Below, one piece after another: positions 24,761 through 33,076 of a stretch of DNA of 48,335 nt. Positions within the stretch are counted from its first letter, which is position 1; each line of letters starts with the position of its first letter. The stretch spans positions 1 through 48,335 of the forward strand of contig SHYH01000005.1 in assembly GCA_009692865.1 (NCBI GenBank), given 5' to 3'. Under the pieces are notes generated by a model. It was not told the DNA's origin and ran no database searches. It saw only the letters and a list, made by a program, of their open reading frames with translations. The stretch is from Dehalococcoidia bacterium (GTDB lineage: Bacteria; Chloroflexota; Dehalococcoidia; Lucifugimonadales; GCA-2717565). The position numbers and the translations under genes were made by a program.

Positions 24761-24830
24761 TTGACACGAAACCTGCTCATGGTCATGCTGTGGCATGGAA
24801 AGGGTGCCCTTAGCTAGGAGACGATACCAG

Positions 24831-25082
24831 ATGAAGCGAGCGAATATGAAACCGCTATTGTATGGCCTCCTGGGTGCTGGCATTGCATCTGTGGTACTGA
24901 TAGCAGCCTTCGTTCTGATTCAAGAACGGGAAACACCTGAGGAGATCGCGGCAAAAGTTGCGCAAGAGTGGACGGCTGACACCATCGACAGCATTGCGGA
25001 CGCCATCACAAAGCAAGTAACAGGTGGCGTCCCTGGACTCAACGAGATAGCGTCAGGCGCGATCAGTGGTCAGATTCGCTAG
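24831..25082 (+). CDS. Small single-pass membrane protein, 83 aa
   Basis: Not recognised. A short basic N-terminus (MKRANMKP) is followed by one hydrophobic helix (LLYGLLGAGIASVVLIAAFV, about residues 9-30). An acidic extracytoplasmic tail with EIAAKVAQEWTADTIDSIAD comes next. AGGAG lies ten bases before the ATG at 24831; an ATG at 24795 is possible. TTGACA at 24761 with CATGCT at 24784 is a candidate promoter. There is no evident tie to the purine genes around it. Confidence 0.6.
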   Translation: MKRANMKPLLYGLLGAGIASVVLIAAFVLIQERETPEEIAAKVAQEWTADTIDSIADAITKQVTGGVPGLNEIASGAISGQIR

Positions 25083-25196
25083 CGGATCGCCTGGACATAT
25101 TCAGCGGCCAGATGCACGGCTGAAGACCGCTGTGAAGTTATTGCAACTGCCTCCGCACCTATAGAGGTAGGTGTACTCGGATTTCAGCTGAAATAC

Positions 25197-25298
25197 ATGG
25201 TGTCTATGGATTTCCAGCTGATGGTGGACACCCAGAAGAGGGTTGTGGACGGCTGGACCCTGGTGCTGAGCTCCTTCAAGTTTAGCAAGGGCCAATAG
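25197..25298 (+). CDS. Possible very small protein (33 aa) or gene fragment
   Basis: The frame is open from directly after the stop of the 24831 gene (25083) to a TAG at 25296-25298. The last part reads MDFQLMVDTQKRVVDGWTLV then LSSFKFSKGQ, with G/C-rich third positions like a real gene. No ribosome binding site is seen. Because it continues the reading frame of the upstream gene past its stop, it may be a decayed extension or fragment. Weak evidence. Nothing else is seen between 25083 and purC (25419). Confidence 0.3.
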   Translation: MVSMDFQLMVDTQKRVVDGWTLVLSSFKFSKGQ

Positions 25299-25418
25299 CG
25301 ATCCGGGGGGATGAACGAGGTGCTGCCAGATGCGGATCCCACGGCAGCATTTGGTCTTGGTGAGAGCCCCCCCCTCCCGCCGCTTTCCTCCACGCCTAGC
25401 CTCTGCTAAAGTATCCCC

Positions 25419-26324
25419 ATGACCCTCCTCACGCACACGCAGCTCCCACACCTGTTCCACCGCGGCAAGGTGCGGGACACCTATGACCTTGGCCACGGCT
25501 ACCTCCTCATGGTGGCCACGGACCGCATCTCCGCCTTTGACGTGGTGCTGCCCACCGGCGTCCCCGACAAGGGCGTCATCCTGTGCCACCTCTCGGCCTT
25601 CTGGTTTCGCCTCACGGCCCACCTGCTGCCCAACCACCTGGTCGCCCTGGCCACCGAGCCTGCGGCCAGGCCTGTCTTGAGAGAGGCAGGGTTCGACCCC
25701 CTCCCGCCAGACGTTGCAGCGCGCGCCATGGTCGTGAAAAAGGCCCAGCGCGCTGACGTCGAGTGCATCGCCCGCGGCTACCTGGCGGGCTCCGCCTGGG
25801 CCGAGTACCAGCGGTCGGGGACCATCAATGGCGAGCGCGCCCCCAGGGGCCTCCTGGAAGGCTCGAAGCTGCCCGATGTCCTCTTCACCCCCACCACCAA
25901 GGCCGAGGCAGGCCACGACGAGCCCCTGACCATCGCGCAGATGGAGGCGATGGTGGGAACTGAGCTGACCCAAACCCTCCGAGAGAAAACCATCCAGGTG
26001 TACCGGTTCGCCGAGGAGGAGGCCGCTCGGCGTGGTATCATCATCGCCGACACCAAGATGGAGTTCGGCCTGCTGGACGGCCAGGTGATCCTTATTGACG
26101 AGCTGCTGACGCCAGACTCCAGCCGCTTCTGGGACGCCTCGGGGTATGCGCCTGGGAGGTCGCAGCCCAACTTCGACAAGCAGTTCGTCCGCGACTGGCT
26201 GATCCAGTCGGGCTGGGACAGGGAGCCGCCTGCCCCGGCCCTCCCTGACGAGATCGTGGCCAAAACGCAAGAGCGGTATCTGGAAGCCTACAATCGTCTG
26301 ACCGGCCGGGCGGACATCCCCTAG
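25419..26324 (+). CDS. purC: SAICAR synthase (phosphoribosylaminoimidazole-succinocarboxamide synthase)
   Basis: 301 residues; joins CAIR and aspartate. Seen: FHRGKVRDTYDL at the N-terminus, MVATDRISAFDVVLPTGVPD, VECIARGYLAGSAW, FTPTTKAEAGHDEPL, and IADTKMEFGLLDG followed by DELLTPDSSRFW. This is the longer SAICAR synthase type. No clear ribosome binding site precedes the ATG at 25419. It is followed within 13 bp by the DUF3105 gene and then purS. Confidence 0.97.
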   Translation: MTLLTHTQLPHLFHRGKVRDTYDLGHGYLLMVATDRISAFDVVLPTGVPDKGVILCHLSAFWFRLTAHLLPNHLVALATEPAARPVLREAGFDPLPPDVAARAMVVKKAQRADVECIARGYLAGSAWAEYQRSGTINGERAPRGLLEGSKLPDVLFTPTTKAEAGHDEPLTIAQMEAMVGTELTQTLREKTIQVYRFAEEEAARRGIIIADTKMEFGLLDGQVILIDELLTPDSSRFWDASGYAPGRSQPNFDKQFVRDWLIQSGWDREPPAPALPDEIVAKTQERYLEAYNRLTGRADIP

Positions 26325-26337
26325 GGAGGAGAGAAGC

Positions 26338-27000
26338 GTGTCACAAGAGGGACGCCTGAGCGCACACCAGAGAGAGCGACAGCAGCAGCGGCAGGCCCGC
26401 CGCACCCGCCGGAAGGCCCGCCGAGGCCTGTTGCGCTGGATAGCCCTGGCCACCATCGGGTTCGTCGCCCTGGCCCTGATCGTCGGGACCATGCTGCCCA
26501 ACCTGGTTCCGACCGGGGGCGCCACCCAAACCAAGGCCTTGAGCGCAAAGGAGCGGGCCAATGGGCCAGGGGAGCACCTGGTTGACCAAGGAGCCAACCA
26601 CATACCGGAGGGGACTGCCTTCAACACCTACAACTCCACGCCTCCTACCTCCGGCTCTCACTGGCCTGTTCCCGCCCGCTGGGGCATCTACCCCGAGCCT
26701 CTCCCCAACGAGCGCCAGCTCCACAACCTGGAGCATGGCGGCGTCAACATGCAGTACAACACCCAGGACCAGGCGCTCATTGAAAACCTGAAGACCCTGG
26801 CCCAGGCCCAGAGGGCATTCCCCGCCTGCCTCATCGTGGCTCCCTACACCACCATGGAGCACCCCATCGCCCTCACGGCCTGGGGTGTCATGCTCACCCT
26901 GGACCAGTTTGACAAGAAGCAGATCGAGGAGTTCGTCAAGTTCTACCGGGACCAGGGCCCCGAGCGCCTCAGCTGCCAAGACATAGGACAGCCGCAGTAA
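26338..27000 (+). CDS. DUF3105 membrane-anchored protein
   Basis: 220 residues. A strongly basic N-terminus (RERQQQRQARRTRRKARRGL) and one membrane helix (about 33-53) are followed by an extracytoplasmic DUF3105 domain. Hallmarks are NSTPPTSGSHWPVP (about 101-114) and LHNLEHGGV (about 130-138), a His-rich site that could bind metal. The function of DUF3105 is unknown. GTG start with GGAGG upstream. Being wedged between purC and purS suggests co-transcription rather than a known purine role. Confidence 0.88.
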   Translation: MSQEGRLSAHQRERQQQRQARRTRRKARRGLLRWIALATIGFVALALIVGTMLPNLVPTGGATQTKALSAKERANGPGEHLVDQGANHIPEGTAFNTYNSTPPTSGSHWPVPARWGIYPEPLPNERQLHNLEHGGVNMQYNTQDQALIENLKTLAQAQRAFPACLIVAPYTTMEHPIALTAWGVMLTLDQFDKKQIEEFVKFYRDQGPERLSCQDIGQPQ

Positions 27001-27012
27001 AGGGAAACCAGC

Positions 27013-27291
27013 GTGGCCGACGGACACACCTATCTCGCCAAGGTTTACGTGACCCTCAAGCCTACGGTGAACGATCCCCAGGGGCTAACGGTCAAGAGAG
27101 GGCTTCATGCCTTGGGGTTCGCCTCGGTGGCGACGGTCCGTATGGGAAAGTACCTGGAGGTGCGGCTTCAGGCCGCCACCCGGCAGGAGGCCGAGGCCCA
27201 CGTGAAGGGCATGTGCGACAAGCTCCTGGCCAACCCGGTCATCGAGGAGTACCGGTTCGAGGTGGAGGAGATGGCGGCATCTCCTCGCTAG
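27013..27291 (+). CDS. purS: Phosphoribosylformylglycinamidine synthase subunit PurS
   Basis: 92 residues. PurS joins PurQ and PurL in the three-part FGAM synthase. The fold is recognisable from AKVYVTLKPTVNDPQGLTVK, LGFASVATVRMGKYLEVRL and the C-terminal NPVIEEYRFEVEE. The start is a GTG at 27013, 12 bp after the DUF3105 gene. purQ and purL do not follow; the cluster ends with a TfoX-like gene, so those subunits must lie elsewhere. Confidence 0.95.
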   Translation: MADGHTYLAKVYVTLKPTVNDPQGLTVKRGLHALGFASVATVRMGKYLEVRLQAATRQEAEAHVKGMCDKLLANPVIEEYRFEVEEMAASPR

Positions 27292-27324
27292 GCCCTGAGG
27301 CATGGAGGGTTGAGGAGCAACCGC

Positions 27325-27654
27325 ATGGCCTACGATGAGGCGCTGGCTGAGCGAATTCGCAAGCTGCTGGCAGGAGAACCGGGGCGAACCGAGAAGAAGA
27401 TGTTTGGGGGCGTGAGCTTCATGCTCCACGGCAACATGGCCTGCGGCGTTCTCAAGGACGAGATGATTGTCCGCATTGACCCTGAGGAGCATGACGATGC
27501 TATGACCAGGTTACACGTCAGGGCCTTCGAGCAGAGGGGCCGCCCAATACAGGGTTGGATATTGGTAGGCCCTGACGCCTGCGCCTCCGATGCGGGCTTG
27601 CAAGGGTGGGTGCAGAAGGGCGTCCGCTACGCTCTCTCCCTGCCCCCGAAGTAG
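27325..27654 (+). CDS. TfoX N-terminal domain protein
   Basis: 109 residues, essentially one TfoX_N domain: DEALAERIRKLLAG, then EKKMFGGVSFMLHGNMACGV, and DEMIVRIDPEEHDD. In Gammaproteobacteria TfoX is a competence regulator. Stand-alone N-terminal domain proteins in other phyla have no established role. GAGGAG lies nine bases before the ATG at 27325; a TTG fifteen bases earlier is less likely. It is the last gene on this strand before the convergent his operon. Confidence 0.9.
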   Translation: MAYDEALAERIRKLLAGEPGRTEKKMFGGVSFMLHGNMACGVLKDEMIVRIDPEEHDDAMTRLHVRAFEQRGRPIQGWILVGPDACASDAGLQGWVQKGVRYALSLPPK

Positions 27655-27655
27655 A

Positions 27656-27714
27656 GCAGGGCTCACCACCGATCCGTGACGCCGATACAGCACAAGCGAG
27701 TGTCTTCGACCTGC
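27656..27714 (-). repeat. Dispersed repeat family C, copy 3 (reverse orientation)
   Basis: This is the reverse complement of a roughly 60-bp element found at 41833-41892 and 45171-45231. Shared blocks are GCAGGG, CACCGATCCGTGA, CGCCGATAC and CACAAG-CGAGTG-CTTCG. It lies between convergent tfoX-like and hisB genes. Confidence 0.75.
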
Positions 27715-27772
27715 GCCCGCGCTATGGGGCGTGGTTGGCAAGCAGGGGTGAGTTGCACTTGCACCCCCACCC

Positions 27773-28372
27773 CTACCCCTGGATGGTCCCCTTGGTGCTG
27801 GGGACCTCCCCTGGCTGGCGCGGGTCCCTGGCCACGGCGTCGCGGAGGGCCTTGGCCAGGGCCTTGAAGACCGCCTCCATGCGGTGGTGGGCCTCATGAC
27901 CGCTGAGTATCCGCACATGCAGGGCCAAACGTCCCTCTTGGGCAAACGACTCCAAAAAGTGGCGCACCAAGTCCAGGCTCAGGTCTCCCGACTGACCGCT
28001 CCCTTCGCCCAGGTCCACGGCGGCATACCCCCGGCCCCCCACGTCCACCGCCACGAGAGCAAGAGCCTCGTCCAGGGGCACAATAGCGTGGCCCATGCGG
28101 ACGATTCCCCTGCCCTCTCCCAGCGCCTCCCGGAAGGCCCGGCCCAGCACGATGGCCGTGTCCTCTACCGTGTGGTGCCAGCCCGTGTTGGTGTCACCCT
28201 TGGCGTTCACCGTGAGGTCGAAGAGGCCGTGACGGGCGAGCTGGGCCAGCATGTGGTCCAGCATGCCGTTGCCCGTCGTCCCCTCGAACTTGCCGGCGCC
28301 CTCCAGGGTCAGGCTCACCTCGACGGTCGTTTCGCGCGTCTCTCGGCGTACAGTTGCGGTGCGTTCCATCAT
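27773..28372 (-). CDS. hisB: Imidazoleglycerol-phosphate dehydratase
   Basis: 199 residues, the mono-functional HisB type. The Mn-binding His/Glu motifs are GNGMLDHMLAQLARHGLFDL, GWHHTVEDTAIVLG, and RFALHV-like RLALHVRILSGHEAHHRMEAVFK split across the C-terminal repeat. Sixth step of histidine synthesis. Two ATGs (28372 and 28369) follow GGAAGGG. It is separated from hisC by 193 bp of repeat sequence, so it may need its own promoter or depend on read-through. Confidence 0.96.
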   Translation of the reverse strand: MMERTATVRRETRETTVEVSLTLEGAGKFEGTTGNGMLDHMLAQLARHGLFDLTVNAKGDTNTGWHHTVEDTAIVLGRAFREALGEGRGIVRMGHAIVPLDEALALVAVDVGGRGYAAVDLGEGSGQSGDLSLDLVRHFLESFAQEGRLALHVRILSGHEAHHRMEAVFKALAKALRDAVARDPRQPGEVPSTKGTIQG

Positions 28373-28409
28373 ACCCTTCCTATCCTAGCGTCCTGTCTCG
28401 CCCAGGGCT

Positions 28410-28518
28410 GTCATTGCGAGCCCCATGTCGCATCGGGGCGTGGCAATCTGGGGCGGCGCTCCGCCTCCCCACCAGATTGCTTCGTCGCCCCGACTTGTCT
28501 TGACTCCTCGCAAGGACA
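28410..28518. repeat. Inverted dispersed repeat E, full copy
   Basis: The left half GTCATTGCGAG...CGTGGCAATCTGG faces the right half CCAGATTGCTTCGTCG...CTCCTCGCAAGGACA. Together they form a long imperfect hairpin between hisC and hisB. A half copy in the other orientation lies at 33970-34009. Repeats of this TCATTGCGAG...GTGGCAATC kind are widespread between genes in environmental genomes. Confidence 0.65.
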
Positions 28519-28565
28519 CTTTGGGTTCTTTTTCGGGGACACCACACTAGCTGTCCCCGAATCGG

Positions 28566-29654
28566 TCAGCGCAGAATCTCCTGCAAAGCGGACACAACGG
28601 CGTCGCTCTGGTCCGGCCGCCCCACTGTGATCCGCAGGTACTCCTTCAGACGGCCGCTGTCAAAGTAGCGAATGAAGATGCCTCGCTGCACCAGCTCCTG
28701 GTTCACCTGGGCCGCGGGCTTCCCCATTACGCGACACAGAAGGAAGTTCCCCGCGGAGGGCACAGGCGCCATCCCAGGTAACTGCCTCAGCCTGGCGAAG
28801 AGGCGCTCCCGCTCCCGCACAATGGCATCCACGCGCTGGAGGAGGGTGTCCTTGTCCTCCAGGGAGGCAAGGAGGGCCACCTGGGCCGCGCTAGATAGGT
28901 AGGGAGGCTTGATGGCCATCAAGTAGGCAGCCAGGGCGGGCGCCATGAGCCCGTAGCCGACGCGCAGGGAGGCCAGACCCGCCCATTTGCTGAAGCTCCT
29001 CAGCACCACCAGGTTGTCGTGTCGGGCTATCCAGGGGACGAAGGTGTGTCTGCTGAACTCGTAGTAGGTCTCGTCCACCACGACCAGGACGCCCGACTTC
29101 AGCAGCTCCTCTACCGCCGCCTCGGGGGGAAGGTTGCCCGTGGGGTTGTTGGGAGAGCAGACGAAGATCACCTTGGTGCGAGGGGTGATGGCCGCCTTGA
29201 CGGCCTTCACGTCCACCTGGAAAGCCTGGTCTCTTGGCACGGGAACGTACCTGCCGCCGCACACCCGGGTCCCGAAGGCGTACATCCCAAAGGTGGGCAC
29301 GCAGTCAATCACCTCGTCTCCGGGGGCCAGGGTCAGCCGCAGCAACAGGTCAATGAGCTCATCACAGCCGCTCCCTGCCACGATGTTGGAGGCGTCCAGG
29401 CCTGTGTAGGAGGCCAGGGCATCGCGGATGGCCCGCTGGAAGGGATCAGGGTAGATGTGGTAGCTCTGGTAGTCCCGCAGGGCCGCCTGAACACGCGGCG
29501 ACGGGCCGTAGGGGTTCTCGTTACCGTTGAGCTTGACGATACGCTCGACAGGGATGCCAAGGCGCTGTGCCAGCACCTCGGGGGGCTCGATGGGCTCGTA
29601 GACCTGGAGCCCCTGCAGGTGAGGGCGAACGAGACGGTCGGTAGGAGTGGTCAT
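28566..29654 (-). CDS. hisC: Histidinol-phosphate aminotransferase
   Basis: 362 residues; fold-type I PLP enzyme. Seen: KLNGNENPYGPSP, the GSGCDELIDLLLR turn, CSPNNPTGNLP, VVDETYYEFS, the PLP Lys in LRSFSKWAGLASLRVGYG, and FLLCRV. The ATG at 29654 overlaps the hisD stop (ATGA), so the two are translationally coupled. The family also includes other substrate specificities, but the his operon context settles it. Confidence 0.95.
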   Translation of the reverse strand: MTTPTDRLVRPHLQGLQVYEPIEPPEVLAQRLGIPVERIVKLNGNENPYGPSPRVQAALRDYQSYHIYPDPFQRAIRDALASYTGLDASNIVAGSGCDELIDLLLRLTLAPGDEVIDCVPTFGMYAFGTRVCGGRYVPVPRDQAFQVDVKAVKAAITPRTKVIFVCSPNNPTGNLPPEAAVEELLKSGVLVVVDETYYEFSRHTFVPWIARHDNLVVLRSFSKWAGLASLRVGYGLMAPALAAYLMAIKPPYLSSAAQVALLASLEDKDTLLQRVDAIVRERERLFARLRQLPGMAPVPSAGNFLLCRVMGKPAAQVNQELVQRGIFIRYFDSGRLKEYLRITVGRPDQSDAVVSALQEILR

Positions 29655-30997
29655 GGCTGGCCCGTCCCTGCTGTGCGGCGTCGCTTCTCCAGCCGCACCT
29701 CCACCGCCCGCGCGTGGGCCGTGAGCCCCTCGTGGCGGGCGATGGAGGCCGTGGTCGGCGCGAGCCGTTTCAAGAGCTGCGGCGTGAAGCCCACCACCGA
29801 CGTCACCTTGAGAAACTGGTGCACCCCAAGCGGCGAGCTGAACCGCGCGGTGCCTCCCGTGGGCATGACGTGGCTGGGGCCGGCCACGTAGTCGCCCAGC
29901 ACCTCTGGGGTCGCCTCCCCCAGAAACACTCCGCCGGCGTTCTTGACCTTGTCCAGGTGGGCCCAGGGGTCCTCCAGCAGCAGGCACAGGTGCTCGGGAG
30001 CGAACCAGTTGGCAAACTCAAAGGCCTCTTCCAGAGTAGCCACCACCACCAGGCAGCCCTGGCGGTCCAGGGCCCTGCGGGCGATGTCCGCCCGCTCCAG
30101 GCTTCGTAGTTGGCGCGCCAGGGCCTGCTCGATCCTTGGCAGCAACGCCGCCAAGGTGGTGACCAGGATGGGGGTGGCCAGGGCGTCGTGCTCCGCCTGG
30201 GCCAGGAGGTCGGCGGCGCAGAACTCTGGGTTTGCCTGGCTGTCGGCGATGATGACGGTCTCCGTGGGGCCGTAGAGGCCGTCCACCGCCACGACGCCGT
30301 ACACCTGCTTCTTGGCCAGCGTCACGTAGAGGTTCCCCGGCCCGCACACTATGTCCACTCGCGGCACTGACTGGGTGCCGTAGGCCAGGGCGCCGATGGC
30401 CTGGGCCCCGCCTATCTGGAACACCCGGTCCACGCCCGCCAGGTAACACGCCGCCAGGACGGCGGAGTCCGGCCCCTGCGGGCCCTTAGAGGGGGTGGCT
30501 ACGACAACCTCGCCCACGCCGGCCACTCGCGCGGGGATGGCCGTCATCAGCACCGTGGAGGGGTACACGGCCGTGCCGCCGGGGATGTAGATGCCCACCC
30601 GCTCGATGGGCGTGAACCGCTCACCATAGCCTGCCTTGGGGTCGAGCCAGCTTTTGGGGAGGCAGGCCTGGTGAAAGGCGCGGATACGCTCCGCCACCTC
30701 CTCCAGGGCCACCATCAGCTCAGGCGCCACATGGGTTGCGGCGGTGGCGATGGCACTAGGGGCGACCTCCCAGAGCGAGGGCACGTAGCCGTCCAGCAGC
30801 CGGGCGTATTTGGCCAGGGCGACGTCGCCCTGCTCGCGGACGTCGCGCAGGATGCGGCGGACCACCTCGCCGGGCGGCAGAGGCTCGCCAAACAAGGGGA
30901 CGGCCTGCGCTTCAGTCCCAGGCGGCCCCTGCTCCAGGTCCACCAGACGGCGCGCCAGCTCCCTTTTGGCTTCCTCGAGCCCACGGAGCACCCTCAT
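29651..30997 (-). CDS. hisD: Histidinol dehydrogenase
   Basis: 448 residues. It oxidises histidinol to histidine in two NAD-dependent steps using zinc. Seen: VGIYIPGGTAVYPSTVLM, QIGGAQAIGALAYGT, VDIVCGPGNLYVTLAK, the zinc and catalytic residues in LLAQAEHDALA, WFAPEHL and AGPSHVMPTGGTARFSS. Four-base overlaps with both the upstream phospholipase-like gene and the downstream hisC show tight coupling. Confidence 0.97.
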   Translation of the reverse strand: MRVLRGLEEAKRELARRLVDLEQGPPGTEAQAVPLFGEPLPPGEVVRRILRDVREQGDVALAKYARLLDGYVPSLWEVAPSAIATAATHVAPELMVALEEVAERIRAFHQACLPKSWLDPKAGYGERFTPIERVGIYIPGGTAVYPSTVLMTAIPARVAGVGEVVVATPSKGPQGPDSAVLAACYLAGVDRVFQIGGAQAIGALAYGTQSVPRVDIVCGPGNLYVTLAKKQVYGVVAVDGLYGPTETVIIADSQANPEFCAADLLAQAEHDALATPILVTTLAALLPRIEQALARQLRSLERADIARRALDRQGCLVVVATLEEAFEFANWFAPEHLCLLLEDPWAHLDKVKNAGGVFLGEATPEVLGDYVAGPSHVMPTGGTARFSSPLGVHQFLKVTSVVGFTPQLLKRLAPTTASIARHEGLTAHARAVEVRLEKRRRTAGTGQP

Positions 30998-31740
30998 CCC
31001 AGGTACTCCTTGATGATGCGGGTGAACTCGGCAATGGCGCGCTTTCGAAAGTGGGCCACCTTCTCACGGGAGACCCGCTGGTAGATCTGCTCCAACCCCT
31101 CGGGGACCGAGGCCAGGAAACGGTCCGCCATCGCCCTGGCCTGGGCATCATCGTTGGGGTCCTGGCGGCGGAGGGCCAGGCCGTGGAGGCGCTCCCAGGT
31201 GAACTCCCGGTCTGCATACCCCTGGACCCACTGGCGCCACTCCTTCAGCACCTCGGGTGTGATGAACTCAACCTCGATGGCCCGCTCGACGCCCTCCAGG
31301 AGCGGCGCAGCCTTGGGCCAGACGTGGCGATCCTGGCGGTCTATGTCGAGCTGGAGGGCCCGGTCCATCACGTTCCCCTCAGCCCGGTCTTCGTAGACCT
31401 GGGGGTTGCCGAAGTAGGGGCGGTAGATGTCGATGATCCACACCTGGTCGGCCACCAGGTGGGTGATGTAGCCGGCGATGAAGGCCTGGGTGGCCTTGGA
31501 GAGGTCCTTAGACCTGGCGAGCCGTGGGTGACTCTGGAGCATGGCGGCGACGCCTACGTCCACCCCCTTGCTGTCCAGGGCGCTGAAGTGGGTGTGGTCC
31601 CGAGGCTGCCGCGTGATGATGCGGATGTCGGGCGAGGCGGAGCCCAGGAGGTAGCTACCCAGGTTGTCCTCCAGAACGGGGTGTCCCCAGCGCTCCAGGG
31701 CCTCCAAGGCCAGCCCCAGGTGGGAGGTGAGGTTCGGCAC
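30994..31740 (-). CDS. Zinc-dependent phospholipase C-like protein
   Basis: 248 residues with the PF00882-type helical fold. Candidate metal ligands are in the N-terminal NLTSHLGLALEAL, GSASPDIRI, DHTHFSALD and GYITHLVADQVW, the usual His/Asp pattern. There is no signal peptide, so it probably acts in the cytoplasm, and a true phospholipase role is doubtful. It lies between hisG (3-bp gap) and hisD (4-bp overlap), fully inside the his operon. The co-location suggests co-regulation with histidine synthesis but gives no mechanism. Confidence 0.85.
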   Translation of the reverse strand: MPNLTSHLGLALEALERWGHPVLEDNLGSYLLGSASPDIRIITRQPRDHTHFSALDSKGVDVGVAAMLQSHPRLARSKDLSKATQAFIAGYITHLVADQVWIIDIYRPYFGNPQVYEDRAEGNVMDRALQLDIDRQDRHVWPKAAPLLEGVERAIEVEFITPEVLKEWRQWVQGYADREFTWERLHGLALRRQDPNDDAQARAMADRFLASVPEGLEQIYQRVSREKVAHFRKRAIAEFTRIIKEYLG

Positions 31741-31743
31741 GGG

Positions 31744-32748
31744 CTACCTCACGGCTTCCAGTAGGGTGAGGTAGGAGCGGCACTCCCCCTGGAAGATGTA
31801 GCGGGCCTCCTCCACCAGGAAGCCGTCGCTGCCGATCTGGCGCAGGTGGTCCACCGCCTCAAGCAGGAGGGACCGCTCCACCACCAGGGTAACAGCGAAC
31901 CAGGCTACGCCATCGCGCGAGTAGACGGGGGCGATGGTGGGGCCTTTGAGCCCGGCCAGCACCTTGTGCCGCATGGTTTCCTGGGCCACGGCCTCGGGGG
32001 ATTTGCCCGGCACGTTGGCGGTGACGACGTAGGACTTCCGGGCCCGCAGGTAGGCCTCCACCCGCTCCAGGAGGGAACGGCACCGCTCCTGCTTGGCGCT
32101 GGCGCCTCGAAAGGCGTGGGGGTTGGCGATGAGGCACGCCTGAAAGTCCTGGATCCACCCGTCCTCCAGGCGCCGCATGCCGTTCTCCCGCAGCGTTGCG
32201 CCGCTGGAGACGATGTCGGCGATGACGTCGGAGAGCCCCAGGGCCGGGAAGGTCTCCAGGGTGCCGGTGGCAGGCACCAGAGCGGTTGAGGTGACCCCCC
32301 GGCGGTCCAGGAAGCCCTGCGCCAGGTGGGGGTACTTGGTGGCGATGCGCAGCTCCCTACCCTCCTTGCGGTACTTGACCGCCAGGTCCGCCAGGTCCTT
32401 CATGTGAGCGACGCCGACGAAAGAGTCGGGGACCGCGACCCAGAGGCCGCAGTGGCCGTAGCCCAGGTCGTCCAGAATCACCAGGCTCTCCGCCCCCTCG
32501 CGATGCACCTCCAGGTACTGGTCCTGGCCCAGGATGCCCAGGTCCACCCTCCCCTGCTCCACCGCCTGGTAGGTGGCGTCCCCCCGGGTCATCACCACCT
32601 CCACGCCGGGCAGGGAGGGCATGTGGGCCGTGTAGCGGCGATCGCCTTCCCACTCCACGGGGACACCGCAGGAGCTCAGGAGCTCCACCGTGGGGCCGTG
32701 GAGCTTCTCCTCTTTGGGGATGGCCAGTCTCAGGAGGTCGTCAGGCAT
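31744..32748 (-). CDS. hisG: ATP phosphoribosyltransferase, long form
   Basis: 334 residues; first committed step of histidine synthesis. RLAIPKEEKLHGPTVELL, GVDLGILG-like GRVDLGILGQDQYLE, RIATKYPHLAQGF, the PRPP loop LVPATGTLETFPALGLSDVI and a C-terminal ACT-like domain after about residue 235 are present. The length and regulatory domain mark the hexameric, HisZ-independent form inhibited by histidine. First gene of the operon, about 70 bases after a good promoter. The ribosome binding site is weak. Confidence 0.94.
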   Translation of the reverse strand: MPDDLLRLAIPKEEKLHGPTVELLSSCGVPVEWEGDRRYTAHMPSLPGVEVVMTRGDATYQAVEQGRVDLGILGQDQYLEVHREGAESLVILDDLGYGHCGLWVAVPDSFVGVAHMKDLADLAVKYRKEGRELRIATKYPHLAQGFLDRRGVTSTALVPATGTLETFPALGLSDVIADIVSSGATLRENGMRRLEDGWIQDFQACLIANPHAFRGASAKQERCRSLLERVEAYLRARKSYVVTANVPGKSPEAVAQETMRHKVLAGLKGPTIAPVYSRDGVAWFAVTLVVERSLLLEAVDHLRQIGSDGFLVEEARYIFQGECRSYLTLLEAVR

Positions 32749-32823
32749 GATAGGGTTGCTCTCGCGCTGCTTGGTGCTGTGGCGCGCCTTCCAGATACGG
32801 TTGCCGACACGCGTCAGGGGTAT

Positions 32824-32852
32824 ATTGTAGCGTATGTGGGTGGGGGGTTCAA
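32824..32852 (-). promoter_or_regulatory. Promoter of the his operon
   Basis: On the minus strand TTGAAC (32852-32847), a 17-bp spacer and TACAAT (32829-32824). Transcription would begin near 32817, leaving a leader of about 70 bases before hisG. No His-codon leader peptide was seen in it. Confidence 0.6.
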
Positions 32853-32890
32853 GGATGGATTAGCTGCTAACAGCAAGGTGATTAAGAGGA

Positions 32891-33066
32891 GGGTAAAGTC
32901 CCAAAACAGCCGCCTGGGACGCACAAAGGGCGAGAGTTCTTGGGGAAGGGCTTCTGGGGAACCCTTTCTTGCAAGAACGGGTTCCCCCTACCTCTCCGAA
33001 AGAACCTGCAACACTCAACGCTTTGCTCAACCTGCTCCAAAAATGAATCGGTGGCTCGAACGGGAC
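32891..33066 (+). repeat. Dispersed repeat family A, copy 2
   Basis: A longer copy that includes a left part (GGGTAAAGTCCCAAAACAGC and CTGGGACG) also seen at 44044. The palindrome (32956-32987) carries one arm mismatch, AAGAACGGG for AAGAAAGGG. It ends GGTGGCTCGAACGGGACT as in copy 1. It sits between the his promoter and the birA 3' end. Confidence 0.85.
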
Positions 33067-33076
33067 TGTAACCCCC

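Noticed and set aside
25101-26627. 508-codon minus-strand frame
   Set aside because: Antisense to purC and the DUF3105 gene, both with family motifs, codon bias and correct starts.
32749-32823. Histidine attenuator leader peptide upstream of hisG
   Set aside because: No run of His codons in a small frame and no clear alternative hairpins were seen in the predicted leader.
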